Below are positions 1 through 6,773 of a stretch of 32,528 bases of DNA, one piece after another. A program made the position numbers and the translations under genes. Within the stretch, counting starts at the first letter, position 1, and the number at the start of each line of letters is the position of its first letter. The stretch covers positions 1 to 32,528 of the forward strand of contig JBFXEO010000008.1 of assembly GCA_050180015.1 (NCBI GenBank), read 5' to 3'. The stretch comes from JBFXEO01 sp050180015. GTDB lineage: Bacteria > Bacteroidota > Bacteroidia > Bacteroidales > Tenuifilaceae. Below the pieces are notes generated by a model, which was given only the letters and a program-made list of their open reading frames with translations, was not told the DNA's origin and ran no database searches.

Positions 1-61
1 TGGAATCTACAACATTTTCTAAATTCTCTGAACCATTGATTGTTTTCATTAAATTGTCCAT
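1..61 (-). CDS. N-terminal fragment of an unidentified gene, cut by the window edge
   Basis: On the minus strand an ATG at 61-59 opens a frame that runs off the left edge after 20 codons (MDNLMKTINGSENLENVVDS). It lies 61 bp downstream of the Crp/Fnr-type gene on the same strand. Upstream is a weak TTTGC element (about 82-86 on the minus strand), reminiscent of a Bacteroidota -7 box. Twenty residues are not enough to assign a family. It may be the regulator's target or simply the next gene. Confidence 0.35.
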   Translation of the reverse strand, partial: MDNLMKTINGSENLENVVDS

Positions 62-122
62 GATTGTAATTTTTAATTTATGCAAAGTTCAGAATATAAT
101 TTTTCAATTTCCTTGATGTAGG

Positions 123-686
123 TTAAGTCATTAAATCTTTTCTTATCCTGCTAAACGATTCAGGTTGTATTCCTAAATACAATGCGATTTGGTTTAGTGA
201 TAATCTATTTTCAATGCTTTCATATTGTTTTCTGAAAATTAAATATCTTTCAGTAGCACTATTGACTAATAGTGATTTTTCTCGGTTACATTTCTTAAGT
301 GTTTGCGTTTCAAATATTTTTAATCCCAATAATGTCCAACAATTATTCCTTTTGTAAAGGTTTTCAAGGAAATCTTTTGATATTATTAAGATATCAGAGT
401 CTTCAATTGCCTGAATATTCCAATCGGTTTTTTCTTGGGTAATAAAACTTGTGAAAGCAGAAACAAATGAGTTTTCAGGATAAAACTCAATTATTTTTTC
501 ATTCGCTCTTTCATCAATAACAAATGACTTTAATAATCCTGATTTAACTAATCCAACTTTTTTGCAAATTTTTTCAGAATTATGAAAATATTCGCCTTTC
601 TTGAAATTCTCAATCTTTACATTTTCAAAAAAGAATTTAATTTCCTCCATTGGAATGTCAATTTCTATGTCAAATATCTTGTTCAC
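123..686 (-). CDS. Crp/Fnr-family transcriptional regulator
   Basis: The 187-residue product has the layout of small Bacteroidota Crp/Fnr regulators. Residues about 15-115 form a cNMP-binding-type beta-roll (FKKGEYFH, then GLVKSGLLKSF and a region around EKIIEFYPENSFV). The C-terminus is a winged helix in which LSLNQIALYLGIQPESFSRIR is the recognition helix-turn-helix. There is no obvious cysteine set for an Fnr iron-sulfur cluster, so the ligand cannot be stated. The start used here is GTG (686-684), which overlaps the TGA of a short upstream frame as GTGA. An internal ATG at residue 13 (start at 650) is an alternative. The gene is clearly more AT-rich than the housekeeping genes to its right, which may mean acquisition or relaxed composition. 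Its targets are unknown; the partial gene starting at 61 is one candidate. Confidence 0.8.
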   Translation of the reverse strand: MNKIFDIEIDIPMEEIKFFFENVKIENFKKGEYFHNSEKICKKVGLVKSGLLKSFVIDERANEKIIEFYPENSFVSAFTSFITQEKTDWNIQAIEDSDILIISKDFLENLYKRNNCWTLLGLKIFETQTLKKCNREKSLLVNSATERYLIFRKQYESIENRLSLNQIALYLGIQPESFSRIRKDLMT

Positions 687-847
687 TGTTGGTTATTTAT
701 AATGACACACAACTCATTATTATAATCATCTGCAGATCTAAATCCATTAATATACACTCTGCCATCAGACTTCACCTTAAGCTGGGCCTTCGTAATATTT
801 TGCATAAAAAATAAAGATAAACCTAAAATAAAAATAGTTCTTCTCAT
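683..847 (-). CDS. Short secreted-protein ORF, probably a truncated remnant
   Basis: Reading from ATG 847-845, the frame encodes 54 residues. It begins with a typical signal peptide (MRRTIFILGLSLFFMQNITKA), then about 33 residues beginning QLKVKSDGRVYINGFRS, and stops at TGA 685-683. The start of the mature part resembles the N-terminal edge of large Bacteroidota cell-surface proteins, and the frame then simply stops, so I read it as the 5' stub of a lost larger gene. Its TGA overlaps the GTG used for the regulator, so the two could be translationally coupled. No family is recognised, and a genuine small secreted peptide cannot be excluded. Confidence 0.35.
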   Translation of the reverse strand: MRRTIFILGLSLFFMQNITKAQLKVKSDGRVYINGFRSADDYNNELCVIINNQQ

Positions 848-1226
848 CACATAAAATTTTAAGGGTTAATACGTATAAAACAACTTGATTATTTTTTATT
901 TATACTAAATTTCATTAATAAAATTAATGGCTAAAATCTCAATAAAAGTACATTGAGATGGAAAACAGACTAAACACTCCAAGATTGCATTATAAAAACA
1001 ATAAACAATAAAACAAATGCAAATAATTCTATTATTAATTCATATACAAATTTCACGCTAAAAGTCATAAGATTTTTTCAGTAAACTCAGCCTAAGCTTT
1101 CCCTTTAACTCAATAACTAAATAATCAAAAGAGAAGATTTGAGTATATTTTTTTATTTGTATCCTGTTAAGCACCCAAAATCGGAAGTGGAGGTTTTGCT
1201 TGCTGTAGGTGTTAAACAAAATGGAA
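848..1226. other. AT-rich non-coding stretch with a perfect 8-bp inverted repeat
   Basis: I see no convincing gene here. The one notable element is ATCTCAAT (936-943) and ATTGAGAT (952-959), a perfect inverted repeat around an 8-bp spacer, about 90 bp upstream of the short secreted ORF on the minus strand. It could be a dimeric regulator's operator or a small RNA hairpin; no U-tract follows on either side. A 62-codon frame at 1058-1246 overlaps the hipT 3' end, has no family features, and is treated as chance. Confidence 0.4.
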
Positions 1227-2171
1227 TTAACTTTCCAGTTGTGCAAACTTTCCTTTTATAAGTTCTTTATAGGCATTTTTCAGGTTGTCGCGAATAAAGC
1301 TAATGTCAATAAAATTCATCCAGAGGGGTTTTGCCCTTTCCATTTTCTTGAAAATATTCTCCTGTTGCTTGCTGTCCAGTTTACTGTTGGTAAATGCCGC
1401 AGTAAAGTCGCTGCGTTTAATCCTTTTCTTTTTCCCGTTAAGAGTTAGCGCCAAGTCCTCATCGTCGGTTGGGTTAACAAGGGTTGTGGCAACTAAATCG
1501 TAAGCGGGCGCTAAAATGTAGCCCTGAGTTGGCTGCTTAATTAGCGAGAAGTTTTTTAGGTGCATATCGGCATTTCCGGTGAGAAATGAAAATAGAACCT
1601 GTTCGTAAAAGTTAACCACATCTAACACAGGGTTCGAGGAGTACTTATTAATTGCTTTTGCAATTTGCTCGTACGAGCCATGGTACTTATCCTCAGTGAG
1701 CCGCTCCGTGAGCTGACACATGTCCTCCATGTGTAACTTTTCGCTATTAACCCTGTCAATCCTTTTAGTAATATATGCCAAACTTCCTGTTTGAAACTTT
1801 ATTAGGCTATGGGGAACTGTTTTAATTTTTGCTATTTCGGCCAAATGCATGGCTAAGTCTTCTACCTCGGGTAATTCCGGGTAGTATTTGGTTGGTGGTT
1901 TAAGTATGTACCCTCCCCACAAGCCTACAATTGTAAAACGCTTGGGTTCGTTTTTATTCTCGCCCGATGTAATGTGTAGCGAAATTTTAGGCTGAACACC
2001 GGTAACCGTCAATTGACTTTTTAAAATCTGAACCGCAAGTTCCTCCATTTGCGTTTCGCTATACGGTAGTATTGGTGGCGATGTTTGTCCAAACATATTT
2101 TTGCTACACTTTTTGTGCAGATATTCCTCGGTACTTTCAAGCGGTTGGTAGCAGTATAGGCATTTTTCCAT
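1227..2171 (-). CDS. hipT: HipT-like short HipA-family Ser/Thr kinase toxin
   Basis: The 314-residue product is a HipA kinase without the N-terminal subdomain 1, which is encoded by the gene just upstream. Kinase landmarks are the Gly-rich phospho-loop TVTGVQPKIS (55-64), the ATP-binding Lys in YILKPP (K91), the catalytic motif GNADMHLKN (D202, N207) and the metal-binding Asp in APAYDLV (D225). In E. coli HipA the residue aligned with T55 is the autophosphorylated Ser150; here both candidate acceptors (T55, T57) are Thr. The N-terminus carries a Cys/His set (C4, C7, H19, C22) that could bind zinc. The start codon overlaps the stop of the preceding gene by one base (TAATG), which indicates tight coupling. 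Family knowledge: such kinases phosphorylate tRNA-synthetase pathway proteins and arrest translation; the target here is unknown. Confidence 0.85.
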   Translation of the reverse strand: MEKCLYCYQPLESTEEYLHKKCSKNMFGQTSPPILPYSETQMEELAVQILKSQLTVTGVQPKISLHITSGENKNEPKRFTIVGLWGGYILKPPTKYYPELPEVEDLAMHLAEIAKIKTVPHSLIKFQTGSLAYITKRIDRVNSEKLHMEDMCQLTERLTEDKYHGSYEQIAKAINKYSSNPVLDVVNFYEQVLFSFLTGNADMHLKNFSLIKQPTQGYILAPAYDLVATTLVNPTDDEDLALTLNGKKKRIKRSDFTAAFTNSKLDSKQQENIFKKMERAKPLWMNFIDISFIRDNLKNAYKELIKGKFAQLES

Positions 2172-2500
2172 TATTTCTCCTCCTCATTTATTAGTATAAT
2201 GCTAACGGCACCTATGCAGTCTTTGCAGCAAATCATAAGTAACCCCATGCGGTCTCGTGGGTTTAGTTTCCAGTTTTTTTGTGCAATATCTAACAGCCAA
2301 CCTTCGGGAATTAACCCGTCGAAAAATGGGAATAGTGTTTTGTTACTGAATGTTTCCTTCTGTAATGGAAGCGTTAGGCTTATTGCTTCTGGATTGTTAC
2401 TTTCAAGGTAGAGTTTATCGTACTCAAAATGGTAGCCTTCTTCATCCTGAGTTAGCCAACCTGCTGTTTTTTCGTGCATTTTAACTTCAGCCTTTCTCAT
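2171..2500 (-). CDS. hipS: HipS-like protein: stand-alone HipA N-terminal subdomain 1
   Basis: The 109-residue product matches the N-subdomain 1 (Couple_hipA) normally fused to HipA kinases: AGWLTQDEEGYHFEYD is the opening beta-sheet part, followed by LTLPL and FPFFDGLIPEGWLLD. In the tripartite HipBST system of enteropathogenic E. coli, this small protein is the antitoxin and places a Trp in the kinase active site; W68 in the PEGW motif is the candidate counterpart. It starts 3 bp after the hipB stop and its own stop overlaps the hipT ATG, so the order is hipB-hipS-hipT in one operon. The antitoxin role is inferred from that parallel. In many related loci the antitoxin is HipB, so which partner neutralises the kinase here is open. 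Confidence 0.78.
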   Translation of the reverse strand: MRKAEVKMHEKTAGWLTQDEEGYHFEYDKLYLESNNPEAISLTLPLQKETFSNKTLFPFFDGLIPEGWLLDIAQKNWKLNPRDRMGLLMICCKDCIGAVSIILINEEEK

Positions 2501-2503
2501 ATG

Positions 2504-2710
2504 CTATAAATTGTTTCGGTTCAAAGGAACGGCACCAACTTCATAACCAAACAGTTTCAAAACCTGATTAACCTTGTCGAGGCGAAGACTTTCCTTGCCC
2601 TGTTCCAAATCTCTAACAAAGCGCAACCCAACACCAGCCTTCTCTGCCAGTTCTTGTTGTGTAAGGTTATTAACGCTTCTTTTTTCTTTAACAAACTCTC
2701 GTAATTTCAT
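2504..2710 (-). CDS. hipB: HipB-like XRE-family helix-turn-helix regulator
   Basis: The 68-residue product is almost entirely one Cro/C1-type helix-turn-helix: LTQQELAEKAGVGLRFVRDLEQGKESLRLDKVNQVLKLFGYE (about 16-57). It has the Y/T family helix-turn-helix spacing and a basic N-terminus. It is the first gene of the hip operon and its ATG lies only 4 bp from the nearest of three operators, so it very probably represses its own operon. It is shorter than E. coli HipB (88 aa) and lacks a long C-terminal tail. Hence contact with the kinase may be limited, leaving antitoxicity to HipS; that is inference. Confidence 0.85.
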   Translation of the reverse strand: MKLREFVKEKRSVNNLTQQELAEKAGVGLRFVRDLEQGKESLRLDKVNQVLKLFGYEVGAVPLNRNNL

Positions 2711-2714
2711 GTTC

Positions 2715-2732
2715 TATACCATTTCGGGTATA
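2715..2732. promoter_or_regulatory. hip operator 1 (TATACC-N6-GGTATA)
   Basis: Perfect 6-bp inverted arms around spacer ATTTCG, ending 4 bp upstream of the hipB start codon, so binding would cover the translation start region and the likely transcription start. A weak minus-strand -7-like box (TATATTTA, 2731-2738) overlaps its edge. The architecture resembles the E. coli HipB operator (TATCC-N8-GGATA). Confidence 0.8.
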
Positions 2733-2754
2733 AATATAGGTGTTTTTATTCAAT

Positions 2755-2772
2755 TATACCCGATATGGTATA
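2755..2772. promoter_or_regulatory. hip operator 2 (TATACC-N6-GGTATA)
   Basis: Identical 6-bp arms around spacer CGATAT, starting exactly 40 bp from operator 1. The spacer differs from the other copies while the arms are invariant, as expected for a dimeric helix-turn-helix binding site. Confidence 0.8.
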
Positions 2773-2794
2773 AAAATTATTTATAAATTGGTAT

Positions 2795-2812
2795 TATACC
2801 CGAAAGGGTATA
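2795..2812. promoter_or_regulatory. hip operator 3 (TATACC-N6-GGTATA)
   Basis: Third copy, arms identical, spacer CGAAAG, again exactly 40 bp from the previous site. It lies about 90 bp from the left end of the IS3-family element. The three sites span 98 bp and place repressor dimers close to the same helical face. Confidence 0.8.
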
Positions 2813-2903
2813 GTATTGAAAGGTGTGAATGTAAAAATGCCTTTAAGGTTTTTAGGCGTATCAATTGTATTGTCTTTGTATTGAAACAAACAAGAGGCTG
2901 TCA

Positions 2904-2933
2904 TGTAAGTCCCCCCAAAACCCCGACAGTTTA
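2904..2933 (+). repeat. IS left terminal inverted repeat
   Basis: Starts TGTAAGTCC and contains a C-run, CCCCAAAACCCCGACAG, then TTTAAG. It matches the right end imperfectly. Confidence 0.5.
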
Positions 2934-2969
2934 AGATTAGTAATTAAGCATTAAATGTAAACTGTTACT

Positions 2970-3236
2970 ATGAAAAAGTCAGGATTTACAGAAAGCCGGA
3001 TTTCAGCTGCCCTAAAGGAGTATGAGTCTGGAGGGCGGGCGGAGGACATCTGCCGGGAGTTGGGGGTTAACCCCAACACAATTTATAACTGGAAAAAGAG
3101 GTATTCAGGGGTGGACTCTGCGATGCTCCGACGGTATAAGGAGCTGGAGGCGGAAAATGCCCGTTTAAAGCGGGTGTATGCAGATTTAGGCCTTGATCAC
3201 CGGCTGCTAAAGGATGTCATCGAAAAAAAGTTCTAA
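2970..3236 (+). CDS. IS3-family transposase OrfA
   Basis: The 88-residue product has the N-terminal helix-turn-helix typical of IS3 OrfA (SGFTESRISAALKEYESG, then EDICRELGVNPNTIYNWKKRYSG). A leucine-zipper-like helix follows (YKELEAENARLKRVYADL) and the C-terminus is LKDVIEKKF. Length and layout fit an intact OrfA, which binds the IS ends and joins OrfB after frameshifting. The reading frame ends at TAA 3234-3236, just after an A AAA AAG slippery heptamer. OrfA is intact although the downstream orfB is not, so it could still act as a DNA-binding repressor; that is inference. Confidence 0.9.
   Translation: MKKSGFTESRISAALKEYESGGRAEDICRELGVNPNTIYNWKKRYSGVDSAMLRRYKELEAENARLKRVYADLGLDHRLLKDVIEKKF
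3224..3230 (+). promoter_or_regulatory. Programmed -1 ribosomal frameshift site A AAA AAG
   Basis: In the orfA frame the bases read GAA AAA AAG TTC TAA, giving the canonical slippery heptamer immediately before the orfA stop. A -1 slip enters the orfB frame (GTT CTA AGG and onward), as in other IS3-family elements that make an OrfAB fusion transposase. Confidence 0.8.
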
Positions 3237-4042
3237 GGCCCTGTCAGAAGTGCGACCTGGTGGCAGAGATAAAAGAAGAGCAAAAGATCAGCACTGCCAG
3301 GGCCTGTCGGATTGTATCACTGGATCGTTCGATGTTTTACTATGCGCCGATAAGGGACGATGCTGAAGTAGAAGCGCGACCCAGGTATTATTCGGTGAAG
3401 TTACCCTCCAGAGGATGCCCGGAGTATTATAAAAGGATGCGCAAGGAGGGATATACCCGGAACCACAAAAAAGCGGAGAGGGTTTATAACAAGCTGTGGA
3501 TGAATACAAGGCGAGGGAAAGTTAAACGCCGTATCCGAACCCTGATAGACAAGTTCTATTACAACCGATAAAACAAAACATCACCCGGAGTGCAGATTTT
3601 ACGGAAGATCGCTTGGAGAGCGGCCGTAAGGTCAGGATTCTTCATGTTATTGATGATTATGGCCGTGAGGCCCTGATGTGCGAGCTTTCCCGCTGAACGT
3701 GTGGTAGGGCTATTTCAGCAACTAATTGAGCGGTATGGTAAGCCGGATAGTATTCGAGCTGACAATGGCAGCGAGTTTACCGCAAAAGCTTTTGAGGGCT
3801 TTTGCAAAAACTCTCAGATCACTCATTTAAGGATACAAAAAGGTAAACCTATGCAGAATGGATATGTAGAGAGATTCAATAAAACCTTCAGAGAAGATGC
3901 GCTTGATGCCATCATTTTTGAAAACTTAAATCAGATGAGAGGTTGCATTGAAGACTGGACGGACGGCTACAACAACGAGCATCCACACTCAAGCGTGGGA
4001 GATCATTCTCCAATAGAATTTAGAAAAAGAAAAATTGCGTAG
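3230..4042 (+). pseudogene. IS3-family transposase OrfB (DDE), broken by two indels
   Basis: The protein is recognisable across three segments. Segment one (from the slip site; first start-like codon GTG 3260) carries the HTH_21-type region VAEIKEEQKISTARACRIVS and runs to a stop at 3569-3571. At about 3535-3536 one C seems lost (ATCCGAAC), and the protein continues in the next frame as PNPDRQVLLQPIKQNIT then SADF (first catalytic Asp) to a TGA at about 3693. A second small deletion near 3683-3690 (after MCE) returns to the original frame. That frame continues to 4042 with SIRADNGSEF (second Asp) and NGYVERFNKTFRED (catalytic Glu). The DDE residues are thus all still present but never in one frame. 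Confidence 0.85.
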
Positions 4043-4052
4043 ATTTAACAAA

Positions 4053-4083
4053 TAAACCCTGTTGGAAAAAAGGAGAATTTGCA
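4053..4083 (+). repeat. IS right terminal inverted repeat
   Basis: Read on the minus strand it begins TGCAAATTCTCC, then a T-run, CCAACAGGGTTTA. It pairs imperfectly with the left end and begins 10 bp after the orfB stop. Confidence 0.45.
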
Positions 4084-4137
4084 AAACCACATATTTTTTG
4101 TGAATTATTTTGAATTGGTTTGAGTCGTTCAAAAACA

Positions 4138-4172
4138 AAAACGCCCTAAAAACCTATATTTTAGAGCGTTTT
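4138..4172 (-). terminator. Rho-independent terminator of the tmRNA gene
   Basis: In the minus-strand RNA, ACGCUCUAAAA (4169-4159) pairs fully with UUUUAGGGCGU (4151-4141), with one G-U pair. A U-rich tail (TTTTGTTTTTG) follows. It begins 24 nt beyond the tmRNA 3' end. In the plus direction the same arm would have a C-A mismatch, so the orientation fits tmRNA. Confidence 0.8.
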
Positions 4173-4195
4173 GTATTGATTTGAATTCAATTCAG

Positions 4196-4593
4196 TGGAG
4201 CTGGAGGGAATCGAACCCTCGTCCAAACAAGGAACCAGCTTGCTTTCTACATGCTTAGCTTTTCTTGATTTTCGGGACTAGCCCGGTGAAAAGCAACCAA
4301 GCTAATCCTTATCCTCTGTTATTTCACCAGAACTTAAAGGCATCATTCTGGCTATCCCCGTTTAATCGGTGCCCCGTATGCTGGAAACAATAGGGCGGAA
4401 TTCCCAGCGAGACATCTCGTCCCCGCACGCCTTGGCGCAGGAATTAAGCCATTTTGCTTAGCAAAATTAAGCAGCAAGAGCGTAATTTGATTCGCCGTTT
4501 AATTGGTCGTGACCTGAGATTTACGAGCCAGCCTCACAACGCTCGACATGCTTACAAACCCATTCTACTCGCTGTCAAAACCACGTCAGCCCC
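4196..4593 (-). ncRNA. ssrA: Transfer-messenger RNA (tmRNA, SsrA)
   Basis: The minus strand carries both halves of the tRNA-like domain. The 5' GGGGCTG (4593-4587) pairs with 3' CAGCTCC (4203-4197), and the T-arm sequence GGGTTCGATTCCC precedes the acceptor stem. Between them is a tag reading frame at 4496-4467 that decodes as GESNYALAA then TAA, ending in the ALAA degron recognised by ClpXP-type proteases. A TTTTGC-TAA-GCAAAA hairpin follows. The RNA rescues stalled ribosomes and tags the unfinished protein. Length is about 398 nt, normal for the family. The discriminator A is followed in the genome by CTG rather than CCA, so the CCA end must be added after transcription. Confidence 0.95.
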
Positions 4594-4606
4594 TGAGTTT
4601 GATTGT

Positions 4607-4615
4607 GCAAAGATA
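4607..4615 (-). promoter_or_regulatory. -7 promoter box of ssrA (TATCTTTGC)
   Basis: A perfect TAnnTTTG Bacteroidota -7 element 13 nt upstream of the mature tmRNA 5' end, leaving a short leader for RNase P removal. No clear -33 TTTG element is seen at the expected distance. Confidence 0.7.
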
Positions 4616-4699
4616 TAAAAAGTGTTTCGGTTTTGTGATAGTGTTCAGAAAAGAGTATTTATTCCTCAAAACCAAACGCTATACACTAAATACATTTCA

Positions 4700-6496
4700 C
4701 TAAAAATCCGAGTTCATTGACCAAAGGAAATCCTCGTTGGTAGCTGTTTTTACAAGTCTATCCTTTAGAAAATCCATTGCCTCAACTGAGTTCATATCGG
4801 TTAAGTAGTTGCGTAGTATCCAAATTTTCTGTAGCATTTCCTTATCAAGCAGCAAATCCTCGCGGCGTGTGCTCGATGCCGTTATGTCCACCGATGGGAA
4901 TATACGCTTGTTGGATAACTTTCGATCCAACTGAAGTTCCATATTGCCAGTACCCTTGAATTCCTCAAAGATGACCTCGTCCATTTTACTACCTGTTTCA
5001 GTCAGCGCTGTTGCAAGGATGGTTAACGAACCGCCATTTTCGATGTTACGTGCAGCACCAAAAAAACGTTTTGGTTTCTGTAGTGCGTTGGCGTCAACTC
5101 CTCCGGAAAGCACTTTGCCAGATGCCGGTTGAACGGTGTTGAATGCACGGGCTAAACGGGTAATTGAGTCAAGTAGAATAACCACATCGTGGCCGCACTC
5201 TACCAGCCTTTTAGCTTTTTCCAGAACAATATTGGCTACGCGGACGTGACGCTCGGCAGGCTCGTCAAAGGTTGATGAAATAACCTCGGCATTTACACTG
5301 CGGGCCATGTCGGTCACCTCCTCGGGGCGTTCATCAATAAGGAGAACAATCATGTAAACCTCGGGATGATTCGCTGCTATTGAGTTGGCAATGTCTTTTA
5401 GTAAAATTGTTTTACCGGTTTTTGGTTGAGCAACAATTAATCCACGCTGTCCTTTGCCAATCGGCGCAAACATGTCAACAATTCTAGCCGATAGCAGGTT
5501 GACGTTGTTGCCAATTAGCTTGAATTTTTCGTTTGGGAAAAGAGGCGTTAGGTAATCGAAGGGAACTCTATCACGGATAAATTCAGGGTCTCTTCCGTTG
5601 ATATGAAGAACTTTTATTAACGGGAAATATTTTTCGCCCTCTTTGGGTGGACGAATGGTACCGGTAACCGTATCGCCGGTTTTGAGGCCAAAAAGCTTGA
5701 TTTGCGATTGCGATACATATACATCATCGGGTGAGCTTAAGTAGTTGTAATCCGATGAGCGAAGAAACCCGTAGCCATCGGGCATGATTTCCAGGACTCC
5801 CGTAGTATTTACTATCCCGTCGAAATCGAAACGCTCATTATTTTTTCTTTCGAAACTTTTTCGAGGTTCAAACTCGCGCGGCTGGGGTTGCTGTCCGTTT
5901 TCTTGTGAAACTTCGCTACTCTGCAGGTCGATTTCCGGGCCGGAATTCCCGTCCGAAAGAATTTCTGTAAATTCCGGGTTTTCTTTGATTTCTATAATTT
6001 CTTCGGCTGGTTCTACGTAAGGCTCTTCGGTGATAGCGGTTTGTTCTAGGTGTGATTCCAGGTCAACTTCTGGCAATAGAACGGTTTTTTTGTTGAAGCT
6101 GATGGTGTTTTCAACTTTGCGGGGCTGAATGGTTGCCTCTGTTTTTTTATCGTTCTTAAAATTGCTGCTTGAGTATTCTTTCCGAACTTCCTTCCCTCTT
6201 GTAAATCGTTTACGTTTCAACTTTTCTCCACTCTCCGGTTGCTCAGGTTGTTGTTCCACCTCCTGCTTTTCGACGGGTTTAGGGGTTGGTTTTTCCGTAA
6301 ACGTTTTTTTTACGTCGGGCTTATTCCGCTCTTTACTTTTGCTGTCATCTAACGATGCATTTATTGCCTGTTGATCCAGAATCCGGTACACAAGGTCTTG
6401 CTTTCTTAGACTTTCAATTTTTTTAATGTTAAGTTCTTTGGCTATCTCCCTTAGCTCGGGGAGAAGCTTTTTGTTTAGTTCAAGAATATCGTACAT
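4700..6496 (-). CDS. rho: Transcription termination factor Rho (long Bacteroidota form)
   Basis: The 598-residue product is a hexameric RNA-dependent ATPase that ends transcription. Residues 1-45 form the Rho_N (SAP-like) domain. Residues about 50-225 are a low-complexity charged linker, basic then acidic, absent from E. coli Rho (419 aa). The cold-shock-type RNA-binding domain covers about 228-300 (GVLEIMPDGYGFLRS). In the ATPase core are Walker A AQPKTGKT (356-363), Walker B VVILLDS (438-444), and the Q-loop/RNA-contact stretch GGVDANALQKPKRFFGAARN (465-484). The start is the ATG at 6496. A long 5' region (at least 100 nt from either candidate promoter) is compatible with autoregulation. 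It is transcribed towards the tmRNA gene, which has its own promoter. Confidence 0.97.
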   Translation of the reverse strand: MYDILELNKKLLPELREIAKELNIKKIESLRKQDLVYRILDQQAINASLDDSKSKERNKPDVKKTFTEKPTPKPVEKQEVEQQPEQPESGEKLKRKRFTRGKEVRKEYSSSNFKNDKKTEATIQPRKVENTISFNKKTVLLPEVDLESHLEQTAITEEPYVEPAEEIIEIKENPEFTEILSDGNSGPEIDLQSSEVSQENGQQPQPREFEPRKSFERKNNERFDFDGIVNTTGVLEIMPDGYGFLRSSDYNYLSSPDDVYVSQSQIKLFGLKTGDTVTGTIRPPKEGEKYFPLIKVLHINGRDPEFIRDRVPFDYLTPLFPNEKFKLIGNNVNLLSARIVDMFAPIGKGQRGLIVAQPKTGKTILLKDIANSIAANHPEVYMIVLLIDERPEEVTDMARSVNAEVISSTFDEPAERHVRVANIVLEKAKRLVECGHDVVILLDSITRLARAFNTVQPASGKVLSGGVDANALQKPKRFFGAARNIENGGSLTILATALTETGSKMDEVIFEEFKGTGNMELQLDRKLSNKRIFPSVDITASSTRREDLLLDKEMLQKIWILRNYLTDMNSVEAMDFLKDRLVKTATNEDFLWSMNSDF

Positions 6497-6602
6497 AAAT
6501 TGCCTTAATTATAATATAAATAATTGGTTTAACTCAAGATGATAAAACGAAGTTGATTGTTTTGGATTGAAAAAGAGGTTGGAAAACTCTTCGAAAATCA
6601 TT

Positions 6603-6611
6603 GCAAATATA
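6603..6611 (-). promoter_or_regulatory. Candidate proximal rho promoter (-7 box TATATTTGC)
   Basis: Perfect TAnnTTTG on the minus strand about 107 bp upstream of the rho start codon. No good -33 element is visible upstream. Confidence 0.5.
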
Positions 6612-6773
6612 GTAAATATTATTTTTTAATTAAAACATAGTAAAAAAACGGTTTCGGCTGGTGTAAGATTTTGTTCAAAGTTCTTTGAGAGGAATCCGCT
6701 TTTATTTGATTTTGAGGTAAGGTACTGCAGTGCGGTGAAGGTTTAGGGGGATGCTAAGGGATTGGGTAACTCT

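Larger units (their letters stand above)
2904..4083 (+). mobile_element. IS3-family insertion sequence (IS407-like group), inactive
   Basis: About 1.18 kb containing orfA, an A-rich programmed -1 frameshift site and a DDE-transposase orfB. Ends are proposed from imperfect terminal inverted repeats: left 2904-2933 begins TGTAAGTCCCCCC and right 4053-4083, read inward on the minus strand, begins TGCAAATTCTCC; both reach a shared (C)RACAG...GTTTA block. Flanking bases (GTCA left, AAAC right) do not form a target duplication, so either the ends are slightly misplaced or the element has rearranged or is old. The orfB reading frame is broken twice, so the copy cannot make its own transposase. Confidence 0.8.

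Noticed and set aside
1058..1246. 62-codon minus-strand frame overlapping the hipT end
   Set aside because: No family features, no promoter, and it overlaps the last codons of hipT in another frame.
2740..2934. 64-codon plus-strand frame across the hip operators
   Set aside because: It runs through the operator array and the IS left end and has no recognisable domain.
2900..4087. Target-site duplication for the IS3 element
   Set aside because: Flanks GTCA and AAAC do not match, and shifting the ends slightly gave no convincing duplication.
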